Assembly (NCBI GenBank): GCA_002964805.2
Contig: PUDQ02000034.1
Span: 248,001 to 312,000, forward strand
Reading direction: 5' to 3'
DNA: 64,000 nt
Origin: Trametes villosa
Taxonomy: Eukaryota; Basidiomycota; Agaricomycetes; Polyporales; Polyporaceae
Shown: one piece after another, positions 26,650 to 37,211 of the stretch
How positions within the stretch are numbered: the first letter of the stretch is position 1
Layout: every line of letters begins with the position of its first letter
Position numbers and translations under genes: made by a program
Notes under the pieces: generated by a model
Told to the model about the DNA's origin: nothing
The model's database searches: none
Seen by the model: only the letters and a program-made list of their open reading frames with translations

Positions 26650-26710
26650 GAAATCGACCAGATTTGTACTGGTCAGTTTTCACTGGGGCCGAAGTCCTGG
26701 CCTCCAGGCA
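26650..26710 (+). repeat. Inverted copy 2 of a dispersed repeat (partner at 25488)
   Basis: It reads GATTTGTACTGGTCAGTTTT then CACTGGGG. It lies about 1.1 kb from its inverted partner, a layout seen at the ends of DNA transposons or between two old insertions. Confidence 0.7.
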
Positions 26711-27766
26711 GGTTCTGAGTGGAACGCTTGACGTGTGGCCACTCAGTACTCAGGCAGCGTTCCCAAAGCATGCAGAGATGGTCGACTTATGAAGTGACGA
26801 GGTAGGGCTGGGTTCAGTGGCTCGGTGGCAGCAATCTCCGAGTACATACGGCGGCACTCTCGGCGGGCAATGCGTGACGAGTGTGAGGTCGCAGGAGAAC
26901 CCCCCACCCCTCTATCCAAAAGACACCAGACGTTAAGTATAGTGGGTCCTCTGCTCGTTCTCCTGTCCTGTCCCGTTTTGGAGGGAGCGTGAGGACCCCG
27001 TGATATAACGGCTGGTGACGAGACTAGCTGCCATCCATCCCTTTCTGCTGCCCTTTGTGGTCTTTCGAGACCTGCAGTCGCATCGTACGGGGCGTACGGA
27101 CAGGTAGACATGTAGCATTTGTACATTGTACGGTACAGGAGGAGGGGACCGCCAAAGCAGGTCACTACATGTCCCTCGGTTCCCTCATTCGCTCGTTCGC
27201 GGGCATCCGTGCATGGTCGTCACGGGCATCTGACACAGTCCGGCTTCCAGTAGCCTGGGCATCCTGGAATCAGGGCATCCAGCACGCTGGGCATCGCCCT
27301 AGAACGACGTCCAATAAAACTCACTCACTCACTCAGGGCCGACGAAGGCTGGCGAAACGCGTAAACGAGGCAATTTGCCAAACCGTGAGGCAGCAAGAAG
27401 TACTTTACCTTTGCTGTCGCTGTATGGCAGTCGGGTAGGGCGACCCAGACAAATGGCTGCTAGTACTTTGGATCCAACCAAGATGCCGGTGTATCCTCCG
27501 AGCCCGGGAGGATTGGAGCGCGAGCAAATTCTTCATGAAGGTGTTTCGAGAAGGGGTAAATGCGGTCTGCAGGCTGTCAGGACCTAATGTCCCGTGCTCA
27601 CACTAGTGGTGTTGCTCCAAGGGTACAAGTCCTGTCGGAGCGTGTGACACGATCTTACGATGCCAGGTCAGTAGATGGGCAATAGTTCCGTAGAATGTGA
27701 CACGCTAAAGCATCGTATATAGCTGCTACAATACTGGGAGGACAAATCCACAATCGGGCCGCGGAT

Positions 27767-28746
27767 TTATACCAACCTCTTGGGCACACCGGTCGTCTGA
27801 GCCGGAGGGACCCCAGCCTCCGCCGTTTTCTCCACTACGGCGGCCTTCGCCTCGTCCGCCTTTGCGTCGACGGCAGCTTGCTCTGCGGCCCCTACCGCCT
27901 CCCGCGCCTTCACCTCAACAGCACCAACTACCCGTTCCCTCCACCCAAGCGTTTCGCGCAGCTTGAGACCCGAGGATTCCTCCACTCTGCCCACCAAGTC
28001 CGCGATACCGCTCGAGAACGACTCTCGCCCGCTCTGCGTCGCGTCCTTCAGGCGGTACCACGTCATCGCGCTATGCTGCTTCGCGATCTCGTGCTTCTCG
28101 GCGAAGGAGGGGAAGTGCTTCTCCTCGAGCTCGGCGAGGTAGGAAGAGACATTGTGTGTGGTCTTGGGGAGGAAGTGGTTGAGGGAGAGGACGAGGAGGG
28201 TTGGGGGGAGGGTGAGGCGCCAGAAGATGCGGTTGCGCGCGAGGACGGAGCCGGTGAGCGTCGCGACGCCGACGTAGAGGATGCCAGGAGTGAGTGGTTC
28301 GTCGGGGGCGATCAGGGACTTCAACCTGCCTATGTTAGTGTCCATTAGTCAGTATTAGACATCTCCGAAAGGTTTTGGGGAGAAACGCACTTTCGACCGC
28401 CTGCTCAACACCGATCCACCGCGAGATGACGCCCTGCACTCTGGTGTGCGCATCCAGATACGTTGTCGTCGCAGCGCGCCTTGCGACGCCTATTTGCTTC
28501 TCGAGCTCGGATGGGGTCTCGACCAGGACGACCTCAGCGTCGGGCGTGGGGTAAATGGGGAGCTAGAACGTAGAGATGTGAGCGAGGCTGTCGGGGAGGA
28601 GAAAAGCATGGACGTACCTTGTCGCGCGACTCGTGCACGCCCACAGCTATCGCTGCAGCCGCAACGGCCCTCCTACCCTAGCTCAGGTTCAGCACAGCAG
28701 TTAGACGCAGAAGTGAAGCAACACATACCGCGAGTACTCTGAGCAT
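27767..28746 (-). CDS. MICOS complex subunit Mic26/Mic27 (apolipoprotein O-like)
   Basis: Four exons: 28746-28729, 28677-28618, 28562-28391, 28329-27767, giving 270 residues. The first exon has only six codons. Family landmarks: LPIYPTPDAEVVLVETPSEL, EKQIGVARRAATTYLDAH, VQGVISRWIGVEQAVESRLK, SLIAPDEPLTPGILYVGVATLTGS, a second hydrophobic stretch (LPPTLLVLSLNHFLP) and KTTHNVSSYLAELE. The protein sits in the mitochondrial inner membrane and helps hold cristae junctions. The C-terminal 60 residues are Ala/Glu/Lys-rich and probably helical. The very short first exon is supported by phase and by the need for an ATG. I cannot decide between Mic26 and Mic27. Confidence 0.9.
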
Positions 28747-29173
28747 GTGAGCGTATGGTTTGAGGACAGCTTGCCACAGGCGCGCCTACGTGAGGCTCCG
28801 GCAGTCGCCGACTCGGGAGTCCCATCAAAGCGGTGTTCCGGTCCGCGCCCACATGGCCGTCCCCTCCCCGCCCTCCTCCCTCCTCCTCCTTGTTCCCGCA
28901 CGCCCATCTCGGCTGTGTATGTAGTACCACGCTGCTACGGCCCATTGCTCGTTTCACTTGGGATATCCATGCGCTGGCATCGGGCGAAATGACACATGCG
29001 GCGCTGGCATGAAGAGATCGTGGCACCGAGCACGGAACCAAAGGTAACGGGCCATGGACAGCTATTCCTCAGCACGCTGGTAGCGCGATGCAGGAAGACC
29101 CCGACGTCTGTCGGCGACACCAGAGTGCGTTTCGTCACCACCAAGGCTCGATATCGACATTCGTGCTCCCTGA

Positions 29174-29560
29174 TCCCGCCAGACGTTCTGAAGAGAGGAT
29201 CGCGAAAGCGGGAATACTGGGACGATCACGGCGCAGACTATCCGGATTCTATGCTACGCCTCCGGCTTCCACCTCATGCGATGACAGTCGCCGCCCTGGC
29301 GGACTGGCCATCTGTCAGCTCGCGGATTCGGAGAAGGGTACTTGTTGCACCCAGGGACAGCCCAGCGCGGTCCCCGCCCATCCCAGACAGTCAGCCTTCT
29401 GCATGAAGACCACTGCAACACCTGACCTCCGACCTCGTGCTATTCACCCACATTGCGGCGGTGAGAAGCAAGGGTTTGTGCCGCCAGAAGCACGCTTACA
29501 TCCTCTTCTCCTTGCTGCCCTCGCAGTCTAAATTTATGATCAGACGCCCCTCTATCGCCC
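29174..29560 (+). repeat. Direct repeat, copy 1
   Basis: Matches copy 2 in blocks: CGGGA-TACT-GGACG near the start, GACAGTCGCCGCC near 29284, CCGACCTCGTGC near 29430, and CAGACGCCCCTCTATCGCCC at 29541-29560. Indels separate the blocks, so the duplication is old. Confidence 0.75.
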
Positions 29561-29676
29561 TCGACGTCCGCCGTTCACGGGCTGCAGGTGCGCCATGGCG
29601 GCGCCATCCAGGACGGCGGCGACATGTGTTGGCGGCATCATGGTGCGTATCGTTGGCACCCAGAACTTGTGCCCGC

Positions 29677-30110
29677 TGATACCGCTGGCCGCTCTGGAGA
29701 AAGTGTCGTGAAGACGGGATACTAGGACGCAATGACTGCTGCGCAGTTATCCGGATATCCTGGCACACCGCCGACTGCCACCTTCGGTGACAGTCGCCGC
29801 CTCGGTGGACTGATCATCTGTCAGTTTGTGGCCCTAAAGATGAGCATTGCATTTGGGAACACCTTCATCACACCTCGCGCCGTGCGAGGGAGGCCCTCGT
29901 AAAACGGCTACAGCATCCGACCTCCGACCTCGTGCCATCCGCGTTGCTGCAGGTGGACGCAGGTTACACATGCTCCGCCGCTTCTTGTGGGTTGCGCCGC
30001 TTGCGTTGGACGTGCGCCGCGTGAAGCACGCTGACCGTGCAACTTTCCCTGTTCCTTAGCCGCCCTACCTTCGCAGTCTAAGTTCATGGACAGACGCCCC
30101 TCTATCGCCC
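29677..30110 (+). repeat. Direct repeat, copy 2
   Basis: The same ordered blocks as copy 1, offset by about 500-550 bases, ending in the identical 20 bases at 30091-30110. Confidence 0.75.
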
Positions 30111-30330
30111 CCGTTCTGACACGGCACACCGACGAACAGGAGGAGCAGACGGCATTTTGGAACTCATGGCTCAAGCCCTTCACCGGCGAATCATGTGTGG
30201 CATGTCAATTCACCCAATTAGCGTCTCTAGTCGTACATACGATATCTACCCCGAGGCGGCGCAAAGCAGTGGTCCGTTCCATCTTCCTCGCCCGTCAACC
30301 CATCCTATCCGTCCGTTCAAGGCCCGACAC

Positions 30331-31052
30331 TCACGCCGTCGCCGCCAGCACTCGCGCCGCCCGCCAGCTCTCTTCCTGCTGCGGCACGCGCCCGAAGTCG
30401 ACCCGCTGCCCAGCCACGCGTTCCGCCGCGCTCCAGCCCCAGCCCGCGCCGTACGCAGTGCGGCGCCGCCTGCCCTCGACGTCCGCGCCGACACCACGCG
30501 CCTTCGCGCTGCTGGGCTTCCGGCCGGTGCGCCGCCTGCGCGGCGCCTCAGGCTTCTTCGGCGCGTCGGCGGGTGCGGGCGCGGTTTCCGCGGGCTGGGG
30601 CTTCAGCGCGCGCGGGGCCGGGGAGGGGCGCGCCATGAGGGGGATGTGTGAGGCGAGTTCGGCGTGTTGGGAGGGGGAGAGCGCGGCGCCGGTGGATGAT
30701 GGTGATGATGCGAGGGACAGGAGAGTGGTGAGTGAGTAGATGCGTGTTTGGGGTATCGTGGATGCAGGGGGTATAGTCGCCGAAGCGAGCAGGCCTGAAG
30801 GTAAGCACACCGTCAGCACGTCATGTCGCATTCGCGAGGGGCCTGAGGGAGGCACATACCATAACGGTTCACGTTGGCGGGAGACGACGGGCGCCTCGCG
30901 CGGAGAGGGGAGTGTTCCGGGAGGGAGGACGAGGACGCGCCGCGCCGGTGCACGGGTACGTACAGGCCACGCGCGGGGCTAGCGGGCGCTGGGAGCGAGC
31001 GCGCTGCGGAGGTCGCACGGCGGGTGGTCGGGATAGCGATGGGGCTCGACAT
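30331..31052 (-). CDS. Basidiomycete conserved hypothetical, small arginine-rich protein
   Basis: Two exons: 31052-30860 and 30794-30331, giving 218 residues. It starts MSSPIAIPTTRRATSAARS. An N-terminal YVPVHRRG motif is followed by a Ser/Pro-rich stretch, a hydrophobic segment (IYSLTTLLSLASSP), and a strongly basic C-terminus with RRRRTGRKPSSAKARG and GRRRRTAYGAGWGW. I recall similar hypothetical proteins from Agaricomycetes but no function. The basic tail suggests nucleic-acid or ribosome contact, which is inference only. Confidence 0.65.
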
Positions 31053-31810
31053 GGTGCTGATAGCTTGGTTTGCAGGCGCGAGTGGCTGAGATGGGTGCAG
31101 TGGGGAGGAGTCGAGCGACGAGGCGAAGAGTGCAAAACACGGGCGGGAGCTTGCTGGGTGTAGTCGAAGACGCGTCCGGGGTTGTTGACTCTGGTGCACA
31201 CCCCCCGCCGCCCGCGCAGCCCTTTATAGCAACCCCGCGCGGGCGACGTGGACGTTGGTCAGCGGTGGCGACGTGTCCTCCAGGCTCGGCGCGTCGCGCG
31301 GGGACGCGCACAGTCTGGGACAGGGGCGAACGCGCAGGAACGTGCTCGAACACCCTCGAACGCCCCCAATTTGGAAGGTGCCTGGTACTTCGGTGGCTGT
31401 GCGCTGACGACTTTGGGCGCTCCGTGACTCACGGGTGTGGTGAGCGTTACCAAGCAGCGCGTGTGCGTTGGTGTGCGCGTTGTTCAGCTCGGTTCAGGGA
31501 TTTGCGAGCGCTGAGTCATGTCTCGTCTTCCCAACGGGTGCCGCAAGAAGGAACACAACACACGCGATGGTGAGTTCAGTGCTTGGATGCTCAACTCGTG
31601 GAAGTACACTAGTATGTGCGAGAAGTACAATACAAAATGCCGGGATATCTAGTTCGTCGTGGATCGCGGTACCATATCACCAAACTAAAACTACGTAGAT
31701 CTCCGAGTCGTAAATGGGGAAAGTATGTGGGTCTAAATCGCACCTAAGGGGTCAGGAAACGTGCTACAACAGCTTCGGCGGCCCCGATGATGTATATTCG
31801 GGATGTGCCC
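31053..31810. other. Intergenic stretch
   Basis: Promoter side of the Arg-rich protein gene and 3' flank of the AEC carrier gene. No gene is seen. Confidence 0.5.
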
Positions 31811-33752
31811 TCAGAGTTTAGAGAGGAGGAGGCCGATAACGACGAAGATGATCGTCGAGGGCGGGGTGACGACGCAGTACGCCCAGAAGATCGTACGGCT
31901 GATGAGGCGCTCGAACGCGTCTCCGGACGCAGCTTGCGTGATTTGCGCGAGTGTAAGGGCGGGCGGGGAGGCGATGAGGAGGACGTTGGACACAACAAAC
32001 ACCGGGCTGTAATGACAAACACACCATCAGCGGGTGACCAGCACACATTCATAACGGGGGACGTACTCGTCGAAGACCTCCTGCAGATCGAACTTCGTCG
32101 ACAGGACCATGAGCGGTAGAAGCAGCAGCGGAGTGATAATCATGCGCGACAAAATCGCAACAACAACCGTACGCGTCTCCCCGGGGCGCACCTGCTTGCT
32201 CGCCGACGCCCCGAGCGAGCCTCCGCGTTCCGACCGGCCCTTGCCCTTGAACATGTCCCGGACGTTTTCGAACAACGAAGTGCGCGACGCACTGCGCGGC
32301 GGCTGGTGGTGCGCAGGCAACGCCTTGCGGTCCTCCGGGTCCGGAGGGGTATAGAAGTATGCGCCGAGGACGACTAGTGTGATCGGGATCGAGCAGTTCC
32401 CGGCGCTGGCGATCGCGCCCTTGACCGGCGGGAGGTGGTCATCGAGCGCGTGCTGCAGGGGCTGTATACACGCGACCACGAGCGAGGCGAGCGCCGCCCA
32501 GAGGGGGGTCGTCATGAACTCGTTGAACGTGCGCCATGTCTTGGAGAGCTTATGCCGTGTACGGCGGAGGCGCGACTGCCAACGCGACGACGTCGGCTCC
32601 GTGCTTGCGCGGCGGGACGGAGAGACCTGGAGGTCGTCCTCGTCCTCGTACTCCGTAGTCGTACCAGACGCGGATGCGGAGCCTGGGAGGTCGGTACGAC
32701 GCGAGGCGGGGGTGTTGGGGAACGAGTAGAAGAACTTGCGGCCGCCGACGTCTTGGACGGACAGGCCAGGGTTCGCACCGGGTTGGGGTATCGTGTGGGT
32801 ATCATCCGATGCGATCGAGCCCGAAGAGCCCTCGTGGCGCAAGACGCGCTCTTCTTCGGCTGAAGGCGGGAAGGGCACCTCATCCGGGGTCAGCAGAGGA
32901 CTTGCTTCGCCATCCTCCACGACTTCTGCCTGGACCGGTTCGGGGTCGGCCTGGGATAGGAGCCGGACGCCGTAGCTCCAGCGAACCTAGAAAGGTGGCG
33001 CATGTTCAGCAGGAGGGAAAGTAGGCGGGGGACCACTAGCACGTACCACCATGCCCAACGTTGAGTACAACACGAGGTAGGTTAGCGCGCGGCCGACCAT
33101 GGCGTCATTGTTGTCATCCTCTCCCCACTTCAAGCCAGGTACGGTGACGACGAGACTCTGCATCAAGGCGATGGGGAGCGAGTTCGAGTTCATGAACATG
33201 GCGGATGCGATGGCGAACGACCTTCAGGCACGGTGAGCATATATAGACTTGCGTATACACCATGAGACATACCTCTGTGACTTCTTCAACCTCATCACCA
33301 CGCTGAGAACGTACGCGGATAGCATTGAGACTAGGGTTGTAACGACGAAGACAATGGGAATGATCCATAGCTCTCGTAGCTTCGCTACATGGATGGTCAG
33401 CCGGACTTCGACGCGCCGCAATGAAATTACGTACCCGGTGACAAGAAGAAGGCGACTTTAGAGAAGAGTAGGGAGGGTGTGAATATTGACACATTGAGAC
33501 GGTTCAGTTTCTGAGCGTACTGCAGGTAAGTAGCCGGCCCGACCAAGATTGACTGCGCGTACGACGTACCTTCTGCGTATTCCTATCAAGAATACCCTTC
33601 TTGGCGAGAAAGTACCCCGCAGAACATATTAAGAAGACTTCGAGGATCGACTACCATGCGCGCGTTCGTTAGCTCTATGGACTGTCCGAAGACCGAGCTG
33701 AGCGTACTTCAAAAGTAGTCTTGAGAAGGGGGCCAATGGGGGTCCCAGGCAT
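31811..33752 (-). CDS. Auxin efflux carrier-like (AEC/PIN-like) membrane transporter
   Basis: Seven exons: 33752-33708, 33650-33570, 33510-33435, 33384-33273, 33221-33047, 32986-32067, 32006-31811, giving 534 residues. Landmarks: SILEVFLICSAGYFLAKKGIL (helix 1), KLNRLNVSIFTPSLLFSKVAF, ELWIIPIVFVVTTLVSML, SFAIASAMFMNSNSLPIALMQSL, and GRALTYLVLYSTLGMVVRWSYG. A 250-residue Ser/Thr/Pro-rich cytosolic loop is followed by the C-terminal five-helix bundle (SAGNCSIPITLVVLGAYF, ILSRMIITPLLLLPLMV, PVFVVSNVLLIASPPALTLAQI, FWAYCVVTPPSTIIFVVIGLLL). This is the layout of fungal Ecm3-like PIN-like carriers, probably in ER or plasma membrane. The substrate is unknown. Exon 3 has two in-frame acceptors nine bases apart (33511/33520). 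Confidence 0.9.
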
Positions 33753-36700
33753 CGAGAAACAGTCCCAAGAACGATCAAGGACGGCAAAGTTAGGGTGCGG
33801 AGGGACGAGCGGAGAGAGACGGGGGAGATGAACGGGGGAGGAGAGAGAGAGGAGGAGTGGGCCTGGCCAACTTGTGTCATACTTAGGGAGTTTGTGGCGC
33901 ATAGGGCCGATTTATCTTGGCGTTATCTCGCGAAGATCCCCGGCGAAATCTAGATTGCTCCGGTCCGCCCCTGCCCTAAAGGGTGCTCTAGCCGGCCGAC
34001 ACCGCCGCCGGGAGCGCAAGCTGGCCCTGGCTGCGGCCGAACCCCTCCGGTTCCTGACCGATCCCGGATCAAAGTGCGTAGATAAGATAATCTACGCCTC
34101 CTAAGCCGCATGTCTGTTGCCTCGGTGCCATCGAGCACGGTGACCTCAGCGCAGTCAGCGGAACGCGCGGCGACCAAGACCTCTCTTGCGCGGAGGCACG
34201 AGGATCCGGCGTGTGAAGCAAGCATGGCGATAGTGGAGCCTCGAATACCGAACATGCTCTGGCTGTCGGCTCGGCGAACTTTACCAGCCAGCCAAGTGCG
34301 CGGAACCACTGCCTTCCCGCCAAGCTTCCCACCTCTGACCCTGCTCGACTGGTTCCTACTCCACACACGTCGCCTTACGGGAGGTAAACTACGCATACCG
34401 GTGCACCAAGGACGTCCCTGCGTTATGAGATAACCCGCACCAGGCGGAAGCGCACGAACGTGCGCTGCCAAGCGTGGACGTGAGCTGTCCCGCGCATGTC
34501 AGATGCCAACAACGTTCAAGGTTCGCGCGATAAGTATGGCGAATTCGACCTCGATGCCCGACCGTCCGGGCCCCGAACATCTTGGCACCATGACCTGTAA
34601 AGCTTTCTATCTTATGCGGAAGGTGTGTCGTTGTGTGTACACCCATGAGCGTGCAGTACTCCAAGATCTTGCGGCAAAGTGTTGACACGTTGACATGCCA
34701 TGGAGAAGCTTCAAAGTCGATCGACAGCGAAAAGACGTTGGACGGATATGGCATATGCATAGCATTGGACTACGATTCGAAGGTGAGTGGGTAACTTCGA
34801 TAGGAAGCTCCTAATCGTCACCCGTAGTTGTAGCCATTTAGACAGCGACCCAGGCAAACTGATCGAGGCGAACATACACCGGCGTGGCGGGGGGAGCGGG
34901 GGGCCTCGGGATGTGCGGGACAGACCTGACATAAATACAGGAGAGCGTATAATACCTGAGGTCCCCGGAAATGCAGACGTACTGGCGGGTACACATCAGC
35001 GCCCGCATACGCAAATAGGCACCTACAACCTGCGCATGGTGCGGAGCTGAGTACGCTAACATCCGTGAGCATCGCTCGCAACTCTCCGGAATCTGGAGTT
35101 TCAGAACAGATGAACCGCGCGACGACTATATAGAAACTCGCAAGTGGATTCAGCTATTGCAGCGGATACAACAGCTGAACGTTGAACGGCCGCCCTTGGG
35201 TAAGCTACCAGGCGAGCGGGCTGGGGCTACCTTGTGCAAAAAGGACGAACCGTCTATACGATGCATTGAGCTGAAGATGCTTACCCTCCCTGGTCTTGAA
35301 CATTTCGTTTGTTCGAAAAAGGTACCGATTTAAATGGCGGTGGCGCTCAGAAGATGTGAGAGCGCTAGACGCATGCATCGTTCGAGCATGGGGTGGGAGC
35401 CGCTGCGGAGCAAGGTTAGGCTCTGAGAAGTCGAGCTTGCCGCGTCTAGACTTTACGGCTTAGCTGCAGGCACAGGGCGCAAACAAATGTTATCCGGTAA
35501 CGACATGCTGAAGTCACCGGTCAGTCCAGCCGTAAACTCTTCGCCTGCGAGAGCATCTGTACTGGCGCTTGCATTGTGCCGCTCAATAGGATCGCAGCGG
35601 GCGCAGTCGACCGACCGATGGTGGAACAAAGACACCGTGCAGCTCCGCCCGGTGCTTCGGAGGCATCTCACGGGGCAGGCTCGGGGAGGAGGCATTCCAA
35701 GGACCGGTCTCGCCTTCAGCGTCAGGCTCCGGATACTTGAGGTGCAGCCGGAAACCGGCGGGAGCAATGTTACTGTCGCCCATGTTGGTTAGGACCGTAT
35801 GTATACCCAGGGAGCCCGTGTGATAGGAGAACAACGAGGAGCCGCCCTGAGATTCAACCAGCAGCAAGCTCGGCGCGAAGGGATGCAGGACGTCCAGTGA
35901 AGAAAGTGCATTAGGTAATTTCCGGTACACGAGCGGAGGAATCCAGGAAGCGTCCGGCGAGCCGACCCCCTTCGCCTGTAGGTTCGTCCCGGGGTTTAGA
36001 CGGTGCTATTGATGCAGTAGAACCGAGGGTAGTGCAGCAGCGTAGTGGTAGCCCTTAGGTGGTGCTAGGCCAGAAGAAGATCGTACCAGCTGAGGAGAGA
36101 GATCGCCAGAGCTGCAGCTTCTCGGTGCGAAGCATGGGAAATCAGGCCGGCGTCAGGAAGAGCGTAGCCGCGAGGGCGTTGGGACCGAGGGCCAAGGAAG
36201 GCAAGATGTCGCCCTTCGGAGATTCGTGCAGATCCACATCAACAGACCGTGGGTGGGGGCCGCCATACCCATGTCGACTTCTCATGCATTCCGGGGCGTA
36301 CGAGGGCTGAGGAGCGCACCCTGGCCAGTACAGACCGCGGAAAACCACCGCCAAAGGGGCCCGCTTGGACGATAGCGGCCGGTCGGAGCCTCTGCGCAGG
36401 TCCGGGGAGAGGCATAGACAGAATGCCAGGGGTGCCGTTCTACGCCCACAGGGACGCCCTACAATTTATTCAGATATCGTCATGATTCGACCGATGCACG
36501 AGACCCGCCGCCCGCGACGGGAATAGAGAAAGGTGCCTCGGCGCCGGGCTGGGCAGGAAAAAGGCCCACTGTCAGCTGTAGCGCTTTCGGCGGGAACGCA
36601 CGCACTCTGTATTGCACCACGCGCACCTCTAGCCTGCGCGCGCGTACGGGCAGACCGCCGATGCTGTAGTGTTGGGGACCCGGAGCGGACGACCACCGCT

Positions 36701-37211
36701 GCTCGCCCGCCGTCGACTCGTCGGAGGCGGTCGTTGACTAAGCGCCTGGGCGGCAGTTGGGCGCAATTGGCAGGCCCGTTTCCCACGTGGCCTCTCTTCG
36801 AACTCCCCTAACATCAGCCCACACCTCCGCCCGGCGGGTTCAGCCTCGGTGAGTCGGCCTTTCGTCCGTGGTTCAAAAAGCGAGGGCGCAGCGGGGCGAG
36901 CACGGGCCCAGCTCCGCGGAGGAGCGCGAATCCGAGCACGCTGCGCGAGCGAAACGGCCGGCGGGAGTTCCAGCGGCGACGATTCGGAAAGGGCGATTTG
37001 AGTCGGAGTGAGTAGCCCCCTGCAGCTCGCCGCCTGCTCCGCCGCACACCTCTCTTGACCTGCTCATCGTCGACGCCGTCCGCGGCGTGCGTACGGACGT
37101 CCGACATGGCTGACCCCCCGCCTGCACGACAGGTCTCACGCCTCCCACGTATCGCTGCGCGTCGTCTAGCCACCTCTTCTCGCTGCCATCGCACCCCATC
37201 CGGCACACACC
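33753..37211. other. 3.4 kb gene-poor region
   Basis: Promoters of the two flanking genes lie at its ends. In between I find no family signature. A leftward open frame at 35583-35930 reads like plausible protein (YRKLPNALSSLDVLHPFAPS) but I cannot match it and do not call it a gene. The last 400 bases are pyrimidine/GC-rich and probably form the promoter and leader of the Zn2Cys6 gene. Confidence 0.45.

Larger units (their letters stand above)
24590..27766. other. Gene-poor, repeat-containing region
   Basis: No gene is recognised in these 3.2 kb. It contains a degenerate tandem repeat (25007-25200) and two inverted copies of a repeat element (about 25488-25545 and 26650-26710), described separately. 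Frames are short and coding bias is absent, which suggests decayed mobile DNA. Confidence 0.55.
28747..30330. other. Gene-free region with a diverged direct duplication
   Basis: It holds the promoter of the MICOS gene on the left. From about 29174 on, a block of 390-430 bases occurs twice in direct orientation (separate entries). I recognise no gene. Confidence 0.55.

Noticed and set aside
33753..37211. Autonomous transposon (transposase or reverse transcriptase)
   Set aside because: No DDE, RT or integrase motif could be read on either strand here or in the 24.6-27.8 kb region, only short repeat relics.
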